Shown here piece after piece: positions 6,659 to 13,739 of a DNA stretch of 40,386 nt (its first letter is position 1; each line of letters opens with the position of its first letter). The stretch is taken from positions 1 to 40,386 of the IMG/VR virus record IMGVR_UViG_3300042922_000291. One strand, 5' to 3'. A program made the translations under genes and the position numbers. The notes below the pieces were generated by a model. It ran no database searches and was not told the origin of the DNA. It saw nothing but the letters and a program-made list of their open reading frames with translations. This DNA comes from a virus.

Positions 6659-6742
6659 TTATAATGCTACATATAAAATAATTGCAACCATTAGAAAACT
6701 AACTTCTAATTTTAGGTTGATTTTTAAATTAATAATAAACAA
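6659..6742 (-). CDS. 27-residue hydrophobic peptide, possible type I toxin
   Basis: A TTG start at 6740-6742 is placed eight bases after AAAGGAG and encodes MFIINLKINLKLEVSFLMVAIILYVAL, mostly one membrane-spanning segment with two N-terminal lysines. A consensus promoter lies directly upstream (6776-6804), and a U-rich terminator ends the RNA at ~6544, giving a ~220-nt transcript with a long, hairpin-rich 3' part (AGCCT...AGGCT near 6617-6642). Strong translation signals on such a short hydrophobic frame are typical of type I toxins. No known toxin was matched. Confidence 0.45.
   Translation of the reverse strand: MFIINLKINLKLEVSFLMVAIILYVAL
6682..6710 (+). promoter_or_regulatory. Candidate antisense promoter inside the peptide gene
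   Basis: On the plus strand: TTGCAA (6682-6687), 17 bp, TCTAAT (6705-6710). An RNA from here would be antisense to the start codon, ribosome site and leader of the hydrophobic-peptide mRNA. The region is AT-rich, so chance matches are a real concern. Confidence 0.35.
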
Positions 6743-6775
6743 TTTGTTAGCTCCTTTCTTATCTTATTTTTACAC

Positions 6776-6804
6776 ATAATAATATAGAAATTCTAATATG
6801 TCAA
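6776..6804 (-). promoter_or_regulatory. Promoter for the hydrophobic-peptide transcript
   Basis: Minus strand TTGACA (6799-6804), 17-bp spacer, TATTAT (6776-6781). Near-consensus sigma-A promoter with no other gene to serve than the 27-codon frame. Confidence 0.75.
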
Positions 6805-6884
6805 TATTTTCATAAAAATATTTAAAAATATTTAAAAATATTTATTTATCAACATTTTCAAGCATTTCATTTTAATTTATTTAT

Positions 6885-6978
6885 GAAAAAATAGACTGGG
6901 TAATTAGACCAGTTTACTTTACTTTACTATCCTATCCAACAAAGAAAATACCTCTCCGCGTGTCATGAAGTTATCATA
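6885..6978 (-). pseudogene. Possible 3' gene remnant (SLH-like tail) with terminator
   Basis: On the minus strand, 6978-6919 reads YDNFMTRGEVFSLLDRIVK then stop, which resembles the last half of an SLH repeat (TRGE-x-x-x-LLDR). It is followed by a stem (ACTGG/CCAGT) and CTATTTTTT (6885-6916), like a gene end with its terminator. Upstream in frame there are stops, so no full gene remains. Sequence between 6979 and ~7125 holds nothing else I can support. Confidence 0.35.
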
Positions 6979-7125
6979 TCAATCGTCATTAATATCCTTT
7001 TGAATGCAACTTAATTTTAATTTCTCAAACCAACTCCTGTTTTTGTTTTGTAGCAATTCATACGTACAAGCATATTATATTACAAAGCCACTCGTGAATA
7101 ACGCTGGCTGGAATCCTTCGTGGAT

Positions 7126-7171
7126 AAAAAAAAGGAGGGAGCCGAATATCATAATTACGGTCGCCCTCTCT
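7126..7171 (-). terminator. Terminator of the two-gene membrane module
   Basis: On the minus strand GAGAGGGCGACCG pairs with CGGCTCCCTC across a ~13-nt loop, followed by a run of eight Us. It lies just below the stop of the 7191-7802 gene. Confidence 0.8.
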
Positions 7172-7190
7172 TTATATCATACCTTATATT

Positions 7191-7802
7191 TTAAACATTA
7201 CAAAATTTAGCATACATTACTGAATCAACAATGTTTTCGTCTTTATTAAGATAATCTTTCTTGATGCTTTTATTTTTACTGTTATATATTGGAAGATACT
7301 CTGCTACGAATAATCTGAATTTCATATAGGCAAAAATAAAATCTATTTGAAGTTTTGTAGAATAGTATGTCCAAAAAAAGAATGCATTAGAATAAAGTTT
7401 AACTAAATTTTCATTTATTGATATTGCTTCTCTAAATAATTCTTTTATATCATCATCCGCTTTATCTACGCTATCGAGTAACTCACAAGATTCTTTTAAT
7501 GATTCAAGAGTAATTCTCTTGGCCTTAATTTTAATGTTGTTAAAATTCATGTGTATTGATAATACTTCATCCATACCATAAACATTGTCTATAACGCATT
7601 TCAATTTTTCATGTTTCTCTAACCTCTTTTTATTAGGAAGAAGGTCATATTTAGTTTTAAAAACAATAAGGTCACAATAAGTTTCAGCTTTTTTTACTTC
7701 ATTATTGCTTTTCCTTATTCGTTTGCAAAAATGAATTTGCTCAATTATAAATATAATAATTGTTGTTATTACAATTATGACAGTCAACATTGTCTTATCC
7801 AT
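7191..7802 (-). CDS. Membrane-anchored protein of unknown function (cargo)
   Basis: 203 residues with AAAGGAGG eight bases before the ATG. One N-terminal membrane segment (residues ~5-24, MLTVIIVITTIIIFIIEQIHF) is followed by a basic stop-transfer patch (CKRIRKS) and a ~170-residue, mostly helical cytoplasmic part. It is co-transcribed with the small membrane protein upstream (25-bp gap) from a separate promoter and ends at its own terminator. It lies between the lysis genes and attP, where phages carry lysogenic cargo. Superinfection exclusion or another defence role is plausible but is inference only. Confidence 0.75.
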   Translation of the reverse strand: MDKTMLTVIIVITTIIIFIIEQIHFCKRIRKSNNEVKKAETYCDLIVFKTKYDLLPNKKRLEKHEKLKCVIDNVYGMDEVLSIHMNFNNIKIKAKRITLESLKESCELLDSVDKADDDIKELFREAISINENLVKLYSNAFFFWTYYSTKLQIDFIFAYMKFRLFVAEYLPIYNSKNKSIKKDYLNKDENIVDSVMYAKFCNV

Positions 7803-7827
7803 ATATAATACCTCCTTTTTAAATCAT

Positions 7828-8040
7828 CTATGCTCTACCTTTTTTCCGTTCATACAACTCATACAGGGTTTTGTATGTCTTATCATAATTTTCTTGAATT
7901 CTGTTAATGTTCGTATCATACACTTTTTCCAATTGTGCACAATGCTTTTCATGATTTCTTTGTAACAACATTACTAATGCTATATAAAATCCTGCATATG
8001 GAGCCACTTCTATAAGTTTACCTAAAAAAGCATCTGACAT
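7828..8040 (-). CDS. Small membrane protein, BhlA/UviB-like topology
   Basis: 70 residues: a short N-terminus, one membrane segment (residues ~11-26, VAPYAGFYIALVMLLQ), then a charged coiled coil (HCAQLEKVYDTNINRIQENYDKTYKTLYELYERKK). That arrangement matches the BhlA/UviB holin-like proteins. It is separated from the lysis operon by a strong terminator and has its own promoter, so it may pair with the membrane protein downstream rather than act in lysis. GAGG lies 10 bases before the ATG. Confidence 0.65.
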   Translation of the reverse strand: MSDAFLGKLIEVAPYAGFYIALVMLLQRNHEKHCAQLEKVYDTNINRIQENYDKTYKTLYELYERKKGRA

Positions 8041-8112
8041 TTGTGTTTAACCTCATCCACTAATAGTTATTATGCCCAAAATTACTATATTATGTATTTT
8101 ATTTTCAACATA

Positions 8113-8121
8113 ATTATAACA
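8113..8121 (-). promoter_or_regulatory. Extended -10 promoter of the membrane module
   Basis: Minus strand TGTTATAAT is a perfect extended -10 (TGnTATAAT). There is no good -35 at the usual distance; a TTGACA sits too close. It is the only plausible promoter between the late terminator and the 8040 gene. Confidence 0.5.
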
Positions 8122-8133
8122 TACTTGTCAATA

Positions 8134-8174
8134 GCATATATTGTATTTATATTATTACAAATACAATATATAGC
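8134..8174. repeat. AT-rich inverted repeat upstream of the cargo promoter
   Basis: A 15-nt arm (8134-8148) pairs with a 16-nt arm (8159-8174), with one bulged base and a 10-nt loop. It lies immediately upstream of the extended -10, so it may be an operator. No U-tract suggests a terminator. Confidence 0.55.
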
Positions 8175-8224
8175 ATAATGGTTTTGGTTTATTATATATA
8201 TACCCTTATAAAACAAACATTAAA

Positions 8225-8259
8225 CAAAAATAAAAAGAGACCAGGCTATTAACCTGGTC
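8225..8259 (-). terminator. Late operon terminator
   Basis: Minus strand stem GACCAGG/CCTGGTC with a 7-nt loop, followed by TCTTTTTATTTTT. It closes the late operon after the last holin gene. The stem is nearly the same as the one at 6551-6573. Bases 8260-8312 are non-coding. Confidence 0.9.
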
Positions 8260-8312
8260 GATATTCTCAAAGGCGTCATCACCTTTACAGATGCAGGATC
8301 ACCTACCTCCTG

Positions 8313-8684
8313 TTAGTTTTCTATTTCAGATGTTTCTCCTAATATTGCAAGTCCGTCCTGCAAGGCTAAATCTGTAAATAGTAAGTTTTGAGCTTTATTG
8401 AGTTCAAATACTGCAGCTTCTATCAAGGCATCTAGTTCCTGATCTGTTATAGTGATGCCCTTATCTTTGATAAAAGCTAAAACATAATCTTTTTTTGGTA
8501 CTGTAAGTATACCTGCAGCTTTCATCTGCTCAGCAGCTGCTACTGCTATGTTTACCCATGACTCAATTGATGTGAGCTTTTCATTGCTGATTTTCGTTTT
8601 GAGCCATGGAACTACCAAGCCGGTCAACACTACCCCTATAAGCGATATTACAAGTGTTAATATTTGATACGTTAGATTATTCAT
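8313..8684 (-). CDS. Phage holin, LL-H family
   Basis: 123 residues, with AAAGGGG five bases before the ATG. One N-terminal membrane helix (residues ~5-27, TYQILTLVISLIGVVLTGLVVPWL) is followed by an amphipathic helical region (IESWVNIAVAAAEQM...KKDYVLAFIKDKGITITDQELDALIEAAVFEL), the LL-H holin signature. It is the last gene of the late operon, 12 bp after the endolysin, and probably works with the holin at 9415 in membrane permeabilisation. Confidence 0.85.
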   Translation of the reverse strand: MNNLTYQILTLVISLIGVVLTGLVVPWLKTKISNEKLTSIESWVNIAVAAAEQMKAAGILTVPKKDYVLAFIKDKGITITDQELDALIEAAVFELNKAQNLLFTDLALQDGLAILGETSEIEN

Positions 8685-8696
8685 ACTTGCCCCTTT

Positions 8697-9431
8697 CTAC
8701 TTCTCCAATAGTCTTTTCATGATAATTGTATTTAACCACGCCAGCTCATGAACTGTTATGGTTTTATTCTTTACCTTTGTTTCCCAGTCCGCTGTATTCA
8801 ATATGCCTTTTTCACGCAACGATTTCACATTTTCATACAGCATGTCCCATTGCCATTGCTCCGTTAACTGTAAAGCCATTTCACACCTCTCATTAACATC
8901 ATTTTTAAATTTAACCCACTCTGCAGGATTATTTACAAACCATCTGTGACAGTCCTTCCATCCAACAACTTCCTGATGCAGCCATAGAGGCTTTTCTGTA
9001 ACTACCAGGTCAAACTGTTGCATTAAATCTACAACTCTATTCACCAGAGTTTCATATGTCTCAGCGGTCATTTTACCTGTCCAGTCGATGTGTGTACATT
9101 CAATGCCATATGTACAGTTGTTTGGATATGCACCCAAGTATTTTATTGCTTCGTCAGTATATGGCTTTGTACTGCCTACATGGTAAGCCATTTCATCAGC
9201 AGGAATATCAACTATAATACTGCCATCTAAATCAATAATCTCATGTGCTGATCCATAACCACTATTCCCGGATTTTCTATTCTCAAAGAAATTTCTATTA
9301 GCTGCAGCTGTGGAAAGTGGATTCGCTACCCAATGGATTACAATCCCTTTCACTTTTTTCAGCTTTATTCCTGGCCGTGAAAATTCATTTACAGTAAGTA
9401 AATTTTCTGTTACTTTATACTTTTGACTCAT
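8697..9431 (-). CDS. Endolysin: N-acetylmuramoyl-L-alanine amidase
   Basis: 244 residues. Amidase_2 domain at ~27-165: likely zinc ligands His33 (VIHWVA) and His152 (LHQEV) with Cys161/His162 (KDCHRW), plus the GSAHEI block at ~60. The C-terminal ~50 residues (LREKGILNTADWETKV...TVHELAWLNTIIMKRLLE) look like a wall-targeting SLH-type repeat. There is no signal peptide, so export needs the holin. The ATG overlaps the end of the upstream holin by 17 bp and its own ribosome site is weak, which points to translational coupling. Confidence 0.9.
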   Translation of the reverse strand: MSQKYKVTENLLTVNEFSRPGIKLKKVKGIVIHWVANPLSTAAANRNFFENRKSGNSGYGSAHEIIDLDGSIIVDIPADEMAYHVGSTKPYTDEAIKYLGAYPNNCTYGIECTHIDWTGKMTAETYETLVNRVVDLMQQFDLVVTEKPLWLHQEVVGWKDCHRWFVNNPAEWVKFKNDVNERCEMALQLTEQWQWDMLYENVKSLREKGILNTADWETKVKNKTITVHELAWLNTIIMKRLLEK

Positions 9432-9942
9432 TATCTATTTTTTTAACCTCCTTTATGGTCCCATCCGCATTAATTCCTTCCTCTTCCAATATTTTTTCTT
9501 TTCTGTGCTTTACTATTGCAAGCAGCCACTTTACATCACTGCCGGCATCATCTAAATTCTCCAGTATGGATTGGCACTCTCTTAAAAATAAAATAGAGTA
9601 AACAACCGTTCCGAGAAATGCTGCTACTCCGGCAACTGGTGATACTCTATAACTTAAGCCAACCATTATGAAAATTATTAGATATGCAAATATTTTTCTT
9701 GAAGTTCCCACCCACATACTATTACTGTTTATATATTTGCCTTTTATGCTCTTCCATAGCCCACCATGATGGACAGCAATTGAGTAATACTTTGTAATGA
9801 TGTCTAACACCATAACACCTACTACTGCACAAAATGCTGTCAAATATGAGCTCTCTGGAAATAGAACGTACATAACCGCACTCAAAAATATTGCTGCTAT
9901 TGGCTGCACGTTTTCAAATGCATTTTTTAAATACTCATTCAA
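9415..9942 (-). CDS. Phage holin, family 4 (toxin-secretion/lysis type)
   Basis: 175 residues with about four membrane segments (residues ~14-31, 34-53, 85-103, 104-122) and the conserved VMVLDIITKYYS stretch of holin family 4. The C-terminus is charged and cytoplasmic. It lies directly upstream of the amidase and overlaps it. Two distinct holin-type genes flank the amidase, so one may act as helper or antiholin. Confidence 0.85.
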   Translation of the reverse strand: MNEYLKNAFENVQPIAAIFLSAVMYVLFPESSYLTAFCAVVGVMVLDIITKYYSIAVHHGGLWKSIKGKYINSNSMWVGTSRKIFAYLIIFIMVGLSYRVSPVAGVAAFLGTVVYSILFLRECQSILENLDDAGSDVKWLLAIVKHRKEKILEEEGINADGTIKEVKKIDNESKV

Positions 9943-9971
9943 TCCAACACCTCTCGATTTTAATTTTAATT

Positions 9972-10005
9972 AAAATATAAAAGGACCTCCCGAAGAGATC
10001 CTTTT
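9972..10005 (-). terminator. Bidirectional-looking terminator in the lysis block
   Basis: Stem AAAAGGATCTC/GGAGGTCCTTTT with a TTCG-type loop and an AT-rich tail, immediately after the stop of the 10009-10254 gene. It could partly separate tail-gene from lysis-gene transcription. Confidence 0.7.
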
Positions 10006-10008
10006 GTG

Positions 10009-10254
10009 TTACTGCCCGTTTAGGGCTGAGTGTTTTGCAAATTTCTCTGCTATACCCTCTTTATCATATTCAATTTTGTATAATAAATCTTTGATTTTTT
10101 CTTCTAATTTTGTAGCTCTAGTATTTAGATATCCATCACTTTGTGCTCTAGATATTTCGTAAACTCTGCAATCTTTCAAAAGTTGCAACTCATATTGAAT
10201 TACATTTATTTCACTTGAATATCTTTTTAGTATTCCTAATCCTTTTTCATCCAT
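10009..10254 (-). CDS. Hypothetical coiled-coil protein (81 aa)
   Basis: Soluble, helical, with heptad-like spacing (YSSEINVIQYELQLLKDC...TRATKLEEKIKDLLYKIEYD). AGGTGG lies ~10 bases before the ATG. Located between tail and lysis genes and followed by a terminator. No family recognised; a late accessory or structural role is possible. Confidence 0.65.
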   Translation of the reverse strand: MDEKGLGILKRYSSEINVIQYELQLLKDCRVYEISRAQSDGYLNTRATKLEEKIKDLLYKIEYDKEGIAEKFAKHSALNGQ

Positions 10255-10408
10255 TTATAGTATGCCACCTTATAATTTTTTCTAAATCATACCATAGATA
10301 TTTTTAAGGGACAAGGATATTTCGCTAGAACCTCTCGTTTTGTTCCCTATGTGTATTAGTGTTATTTTATGTGCCTATTTCCACACCAAATTTTTCTTTT
10401 GTTGCCTA

Positions 10409-10561
10409 TCAATTATCTTCATAGTTATCATCGTATTCATAACTATCTTCAATAACCTTACCGCATTTACTACACTTTTGCCAATGTCCAAAGTCATCAG
10501 TTTCAGAATATACACTTTCTACATTTTCACATTTACAGAATTCCACATTATTATAATCCAT
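10409..10561 (-). CDS. Small zinc-ribbon protein (50 aa)
   Basis: The ATG at 10559-10561 follows GAGAGGCGG by eight bases. The peptide starts MDYNNVEFCKCENVES and contains FCKC...WQKCSKCGKV, so Cys9/Cys11 and Cys30/Cys33 form a probable zinc ribbon, followed by an acidic tail (EDSYEYDDNYEDN). It could be a DNA- or protein-binding regulator. A possible promoter (TTACAC...TATACT) lies at about 10585-10620. Bases 10255-10408 upstream of the next gene hold nothing clear. Confidence 0.7.
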   Translation of the reverse strand: MDYNNVEFCKCENVESVYSETDDFGHWQKCSKCGKVIEDSYEYDDNYEDN

Positions 10562-10689
10562 TTGATTGACCGCCTCTCTTTTTTACCATAAGTATATCAA
10601 ATGAATTCATGTAAGTGTAAAATTTAAGTAAAATTTTGCATTTTTTGCATATAAAAACAGCATATTTTTTTATTCATTTATAAATGCAG

Positions 10690-10818
10690 TTAAACTTGTG
10701 GTGTTGCAAGTATCATGTTTGCTTGTTCTTGAGTTATGTAACCTTTAACAACGTAAGCTTGTACTTGTTCTTCAGTTATTCTCTTCATAACCCACATATT
10801 TAATATAAAGTTATACAT
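10690..10818 (-). CDS. XkdX-family small tail protein
   Basis: 42 residues: MYNFILNMWVMKRITEEQVQ followed by AYVVKGYITQEQANMIL-ATP. The W-x-x-x-RITEEQV and GYIT-x-x-QA-x-x-IL pattern is the XkdX family found after tail-fibre genes in PBSX-like phages. AGGAGG lies eight bases before the ATG. Bases 10562-10689 are non-coding. Confidence 0.85.
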   Translation of the reverse strand: MYNFILNMWVMKRITEEQVQAYVVKGYITQEQANMILATPQV

Positions 10819-10819
10819 T

Positions 10820-11065
10820 CTATATACCTCCTAACGTTATAAATAGTAAAGCTTCTTCTACTGCTTGTAGCCTTTCGTCTGTTGTTGGCTCTTGTGGCAG
10901 TGTCGGTTCTAAAGCTTTTCTTTCTTCAAATTCTTCTTTTGTCAACATTTCTACTTCTTCGGCTTTAAAACCTGCATTTTCTGCATTTTGTAACATTATT
11001 TCTTGCTTATTTTCAGAGCCATCTATTATCTTTGCTGTATTTTTAATAACGCAATATTTAATCAT
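10820..11065 (-). CDS. Small phage protein next to the tail fibre
   Basis: 81 residues. The N-terminal half is beta-like (MIKYCVIKNTAKIIDGSENK) and the C-terminus TTDERLQAVEEALLFITLGG is a motif I know from small proteins preceding XkdX in Firmicute phages. It lies between the fibre gene and XkdX. Precise role unknown; possibly fibre assembly. Confidence 0.7.
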   Translation of the reverse strand: MIKYCVIKNTAKIIDGSENKQEIMLQNAENAGFKAEEVEMLTKEEFEERKALEPTLPQEPTTDERLQAVEEALLFITLGGI

Positions 11066-11078
11066 TGGGCCACCCCTC

Positions 11079-11588
11079 CTAGTGTGTAATTAACAATACT
11101 TCTATAATCGCTGTACCTGTTGCGCCTGTACCGCCCTTCACCCAGTCAATCGTAAAGCCATCGTCTATAAAGGTAACTGTACCCTTTGTAAAATTGCTTG
11201 ACGAATCTTGAATAAAGGCAGCACTGTCTACATCAACATAAGAACCTGCAACTGTTGTATTATAGTCGAATATACACCGATTTGAGTTAACCTCGTCAAC
11301 TATACCCCACGAAGCTTTAGCAGTTACTCCAGGCACTGTTGAAATAACTATTGCTGATTTTGGTTTAAAACCAACACCGGTTATTGTTTGCAGCCCTGTA
11401 ATAGACAAATCTCTCGCCGCAACTGCTACTTTTGATATTTTTTTTGATAAATGAGGAGCGAAAGAGTTAATTAGTGCCCTATCAGCTGTTATTAATTCAT
11501 TTACTTTATCGGCATTATCGTTTACAATTTGTAAGTCATATGCCTCAGTTACCAGAGGCTTTTTTAAACCTAAAGTTGTTAAATCCAT
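11079..11588 (-). CDS. Tail fibre / receptor-binding-type protein
   Basis: 169 residues. Residues ~1-35 (LGLKKPLVTEAYDLQIVNDNADKVNELI) match the baseplate-attachment start of phage fibres. The remainder is beta-rich with GTVTFIDDGFTIDWVKGGTGATGTAIIEVLLI, typical of a C-terminal tip. It is short for a fibre, so it may be a tip or adapter. Position directly after the DUF2313 baseplate gene supports the assignment. Confidence 0.7.
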   Translation of the reverse strand: MDLTTLGLKKPLVTEAYDLQIVNDNADKVNELITADRALINSFAPHLSKKISKVAVAARDLSITGLQTITGVGFKPKSAIVISTVPGVTAKASWGIVDEVNSNRCIFDYNTTVAGSYVDVDSAAFIQDSSSNFTKGTVTFIDDGFTIDWVKGGTGATGTAIIEVLLITH

Positions 11589-11589
11589 A

Positions 11590-12123
11590 TTACAGTACCT
11601 CCTCTTTTAATTGAAAATGCGTATAGGCTGCAAGTTGTGCATGGGTAAATGTAGCTAAATCACTATGCTTATTGTAAAGCAGGCCAACAGTTATAACCAA
11701 ATTACACGGAGCCATATTCTTTACCATTGTTTCAGCATCATCAAGCATTCTCTTAACACCTAATGAAATTCTTACTGATAGTGTATAGGCTCCATGATTC
11801 AAAGTGATTAAGTAACCATTTGCACCTACAAGATCAGTCAACTTCTTTTCTAATTGTCTGTAAGTGTATGGAAGTTGATTATCCCACTTGACACCAACTC
11901 TAAACCGCCTTGTTTCAAGAGTATCATCCGAAAATGGCTGAATGTTTAACATCTTTTCTCGTCTTGCAATTCCTTTTTCTGTCGCATCTTGTATAAACTG
12001 ATCATCTATTAAGTTGTTTAATTCAGTTTTCAAATCCAATACTTCAACATCTTCAGCTTCAGCAATTTCATTGAATTCTTTTATTTTTTGCAGTTCTTTA
12101 AGCCAATAATCTTTTATGCTCAT
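11590..12123 (-). CDS. Baseplate/tail protein, YmfQ-like (DUF2313)
   Basis: 177 residues. It begins SIKDYWLKELQKIKEFNEIAEAE and has a conserved middle (IARREKMLNIQPFSDDTLETRRFRV...YTYRQLEKKLTDLVG), the DUF2313/YmfQ pattern. In Mu-like and PBSX-like phages this gene follows gpJ and connects fibre to baseplate. The start overlaps the stop of the baseplate J gene by 4 bp. Confidence 0.85.
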   Translation of the reverse strand: MSIKDYWLKELQKIKEFNEIAEAEDVEVLDLKTELNNLIDDQFIQDATEKGIARREKMLNIQPFSDDTLETRRFRVGVKWDNQLPYTYRQLEKKLTDLVGANGYLITLNHGAYTLSVRISLGVKRMLDDAETMVKNMAPCNLVITVGLLYNKHSDLATFTHAQLAAYTHFQLKEEVL

Positions 12124-13169
12124 ATGTTTGTCACCGTCCCAAGAACAGGTATCTGAACATCAGTCAAAATTAGATTGGTCACTCCGCCGTTTAATGTTGT
12201 TCCGGTAATATCAAGAACGCCAGTAACCTGCAGTATTGCACTTTCAATTTGAGCAATTCTTACCACCAATGCGCTTTCATCTTCCCATGTCTTTTTAAGT
12301 TCAAGAAAATAAGCATTGATTGCTTCTCTGATGTATGTTTCAACATCAGTCCATACATAACCAGTTACAAATGTAAGAGTGAAAGTAATATTAACATTCA
12401 ATCCAGCAACTGCTTCAACAGTTACAGAGTGACCTATTGGTGCAATACCTAACCCCTCTCCACTATTTGCCACAGGATCTATTGCCGTCTGAGTATCATT
12501 AACCAAAGTACCTGAAGGAACTGCATAAGTGCTATCAAGAATAACAAGTTTGACTGTTCCACCACCGTTCCATGCAGGATATACCTTTACACCGCCTATT
12601 CCAGCCAGTTCTTTAGTTTTTTCCTTGTAGTCAGCTTGATTTCCACCAAACGCTGCACTTTCCAAGTCATCAAAGTATCTAATTCTTAAATCATCATCAG
12701 ATTCTTCATCTTCACCAAGTATCAATATATCATTCAAGGTAGCAGTTGTCAGTCCTGCCACGTAAGTAACTGCGAGCATTTCTCCTGAGTAAGTGTTTCC
12801 TATAGTTCCTGTTTGTTCACATAGCAGCTTACTTTCAAAGTTAGCAAAATTTTCAGTGACTATATAAGTAGTATCTTCTAATGAAAATCTACTTCCAACA
12901 GGCACATTCAGATTAAACACGCCTTTTCTCACTGCTGCTGTTGCTACTATCCTATTTATTCCTCTTTCCGCAGCCCTCTTTGTAAGGTCGCTTCCTGTAG
13001 CAGTATCAGCAAAAGTTCTATTCATCAAATCATCCAATTCAATATACATCTGAGCAAGTTCAGCTGCAGCCGGAGCAAGAGCATTATATATTAAACTACC
13101 TTCTGCTTTATAAATGCTGTCATCGACTGTATCAAGCATTTCCTGCAATATTTCTTCATATGTTTTCAT
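12120..13169 (-). CDS. xkdT: Baseplate J/gp47 family protein (XkdT)
   Basis: 349 residues with the baseplate J architecture: a helical N-terminus (EEILQEMLDTVDDSIYKAEGSLIYNALAP), a core with TGSDLTKRAAERGI and EESDDDLRIRYFDDLESAAFGGNQADYKE, and a C-terminus of VRIAQIESAILQVTGVLDI. It forms the wedge of the contractile-tail baseplate. It overlaps its neighbours at both ends (14 and 4 bp). Confidence 0.9.
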   Translation of the reverse strand: MKTYEEILQEMLDTVDDSIYKAEGSLIYNALAPAAAELAQMYIELDDLMNRTFADTATGSDLTKRAAERGINRIVATAAVRKGVFNLNVPVGSRFSLEDTTYIVTENFANFESKLLCEQTGTIGNTYSGEMLAVTYVAGLTTATLNDILILGEDEESDDDLRIRYFDDLESAAFGGNQADYKEKTKELAGIGGVKVYPAWNGGGTVKLVILDSTYAVPSGTLVNDTQTAIDPVANSGEGLGIAPIGHSVTVEAVAGLNVNITFTLTFVTGYVWTDVETYIREAINAYFLELKKTWEDESALVVRIAQIESAILQVTGVLDITGTTLNGGVTNLILTDVQIPVLGTVTNI

Positions 13170-13506
13170 TTATGCTTACCTCCCCAAAGATAGTAAGTAC
13201 AGTAAAATCAACCGTGAGCCTTGAACCGTCACGTTCAATTTTAAGATCCTGGATTCCTGTTATGTTTTCATTCACCAAAAGGCATTCTTCAATGTATCTC
13301 TTTACCTCACTATTGAATAATCCCCTTGTTGTCTTCTTTCCTATAAGGCTCTTAACCTCATTGCCATAATACCAGCTGTATATCAAATACTTGTACCGTT
13401 CTGTAATTAGAGCAAAATGAATCCAAATTTTCAAAGCTTCCTTATCGGTTACAAATCCATTTTTCATTTTGCCGGTACTTAAATCCAAATTATATTCTTT
13501 TATCAT
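13156..13506 (-). CDS. xkdS: Baseplate protein, DUF2634 (XkdS-like)
   Basis: 116 residues. The GMKNGFVTDKEALKIWIHFALITERYKYLIYSWYYGNEV block is the DUF2634/XkdS signature, a gp25-like wedge component. It overlaps XkdT by 14 bp and the DUF2577 gene by 4 bp. Confidence 0.85.
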   Translation of the reverse strand: MIKEYNLDLSTGKMKNGFVTDKEALKIWIHFALITERYKYLIYSWYYGNEVKSLIGKKTTRGLFNSEVKRYIEECLLVNENITGIQDLKIERDGSRLTVDFTVLTIFGEVSINENI

Positions 13507-13739
13507 GCTGTCACCCTCGCAATAATAATATAAAGCCTTTTGCTGTATTTTAAAGCAACAACCTTTTGACCTGCATAAAAATTGGATAGGTTGTCAGATA
13601 TAAGCATGTTATTTGTAGTCAAATTATTACCGTTTACCTTTATTTTTAATGGGTTTGGACTTATTACTTCTCCGATGAACACATTACTTTCATTGTTGTT
13701 TTGTTTCATTAATTTTGCAATTTCAACATAACCATCCAT
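13503..13739 (-). CDS. xkdR: DUF2577 protein (XkdR-like)
   Basis: 78 residues, short for the family. An N-terminal helix (YVEIAKLMKQNNNE) is followed by an OB-like strand set (FIGEVISPNPLKIKVNGNNLTT...VVALKYSKRLYIIIARV). Synteny between XkdQ and XkdS makes the assignment firm; it is a probable baseplate/spike partner. Confidence 0.8.
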   Translation of the reverse strand: MDGYVEIAKLMKQNNNESNVFIGEVISPNPLKIKVNGNNLTTNNMLISDNLSNFYAGQKVVALKYSKRLYIIIARVTA

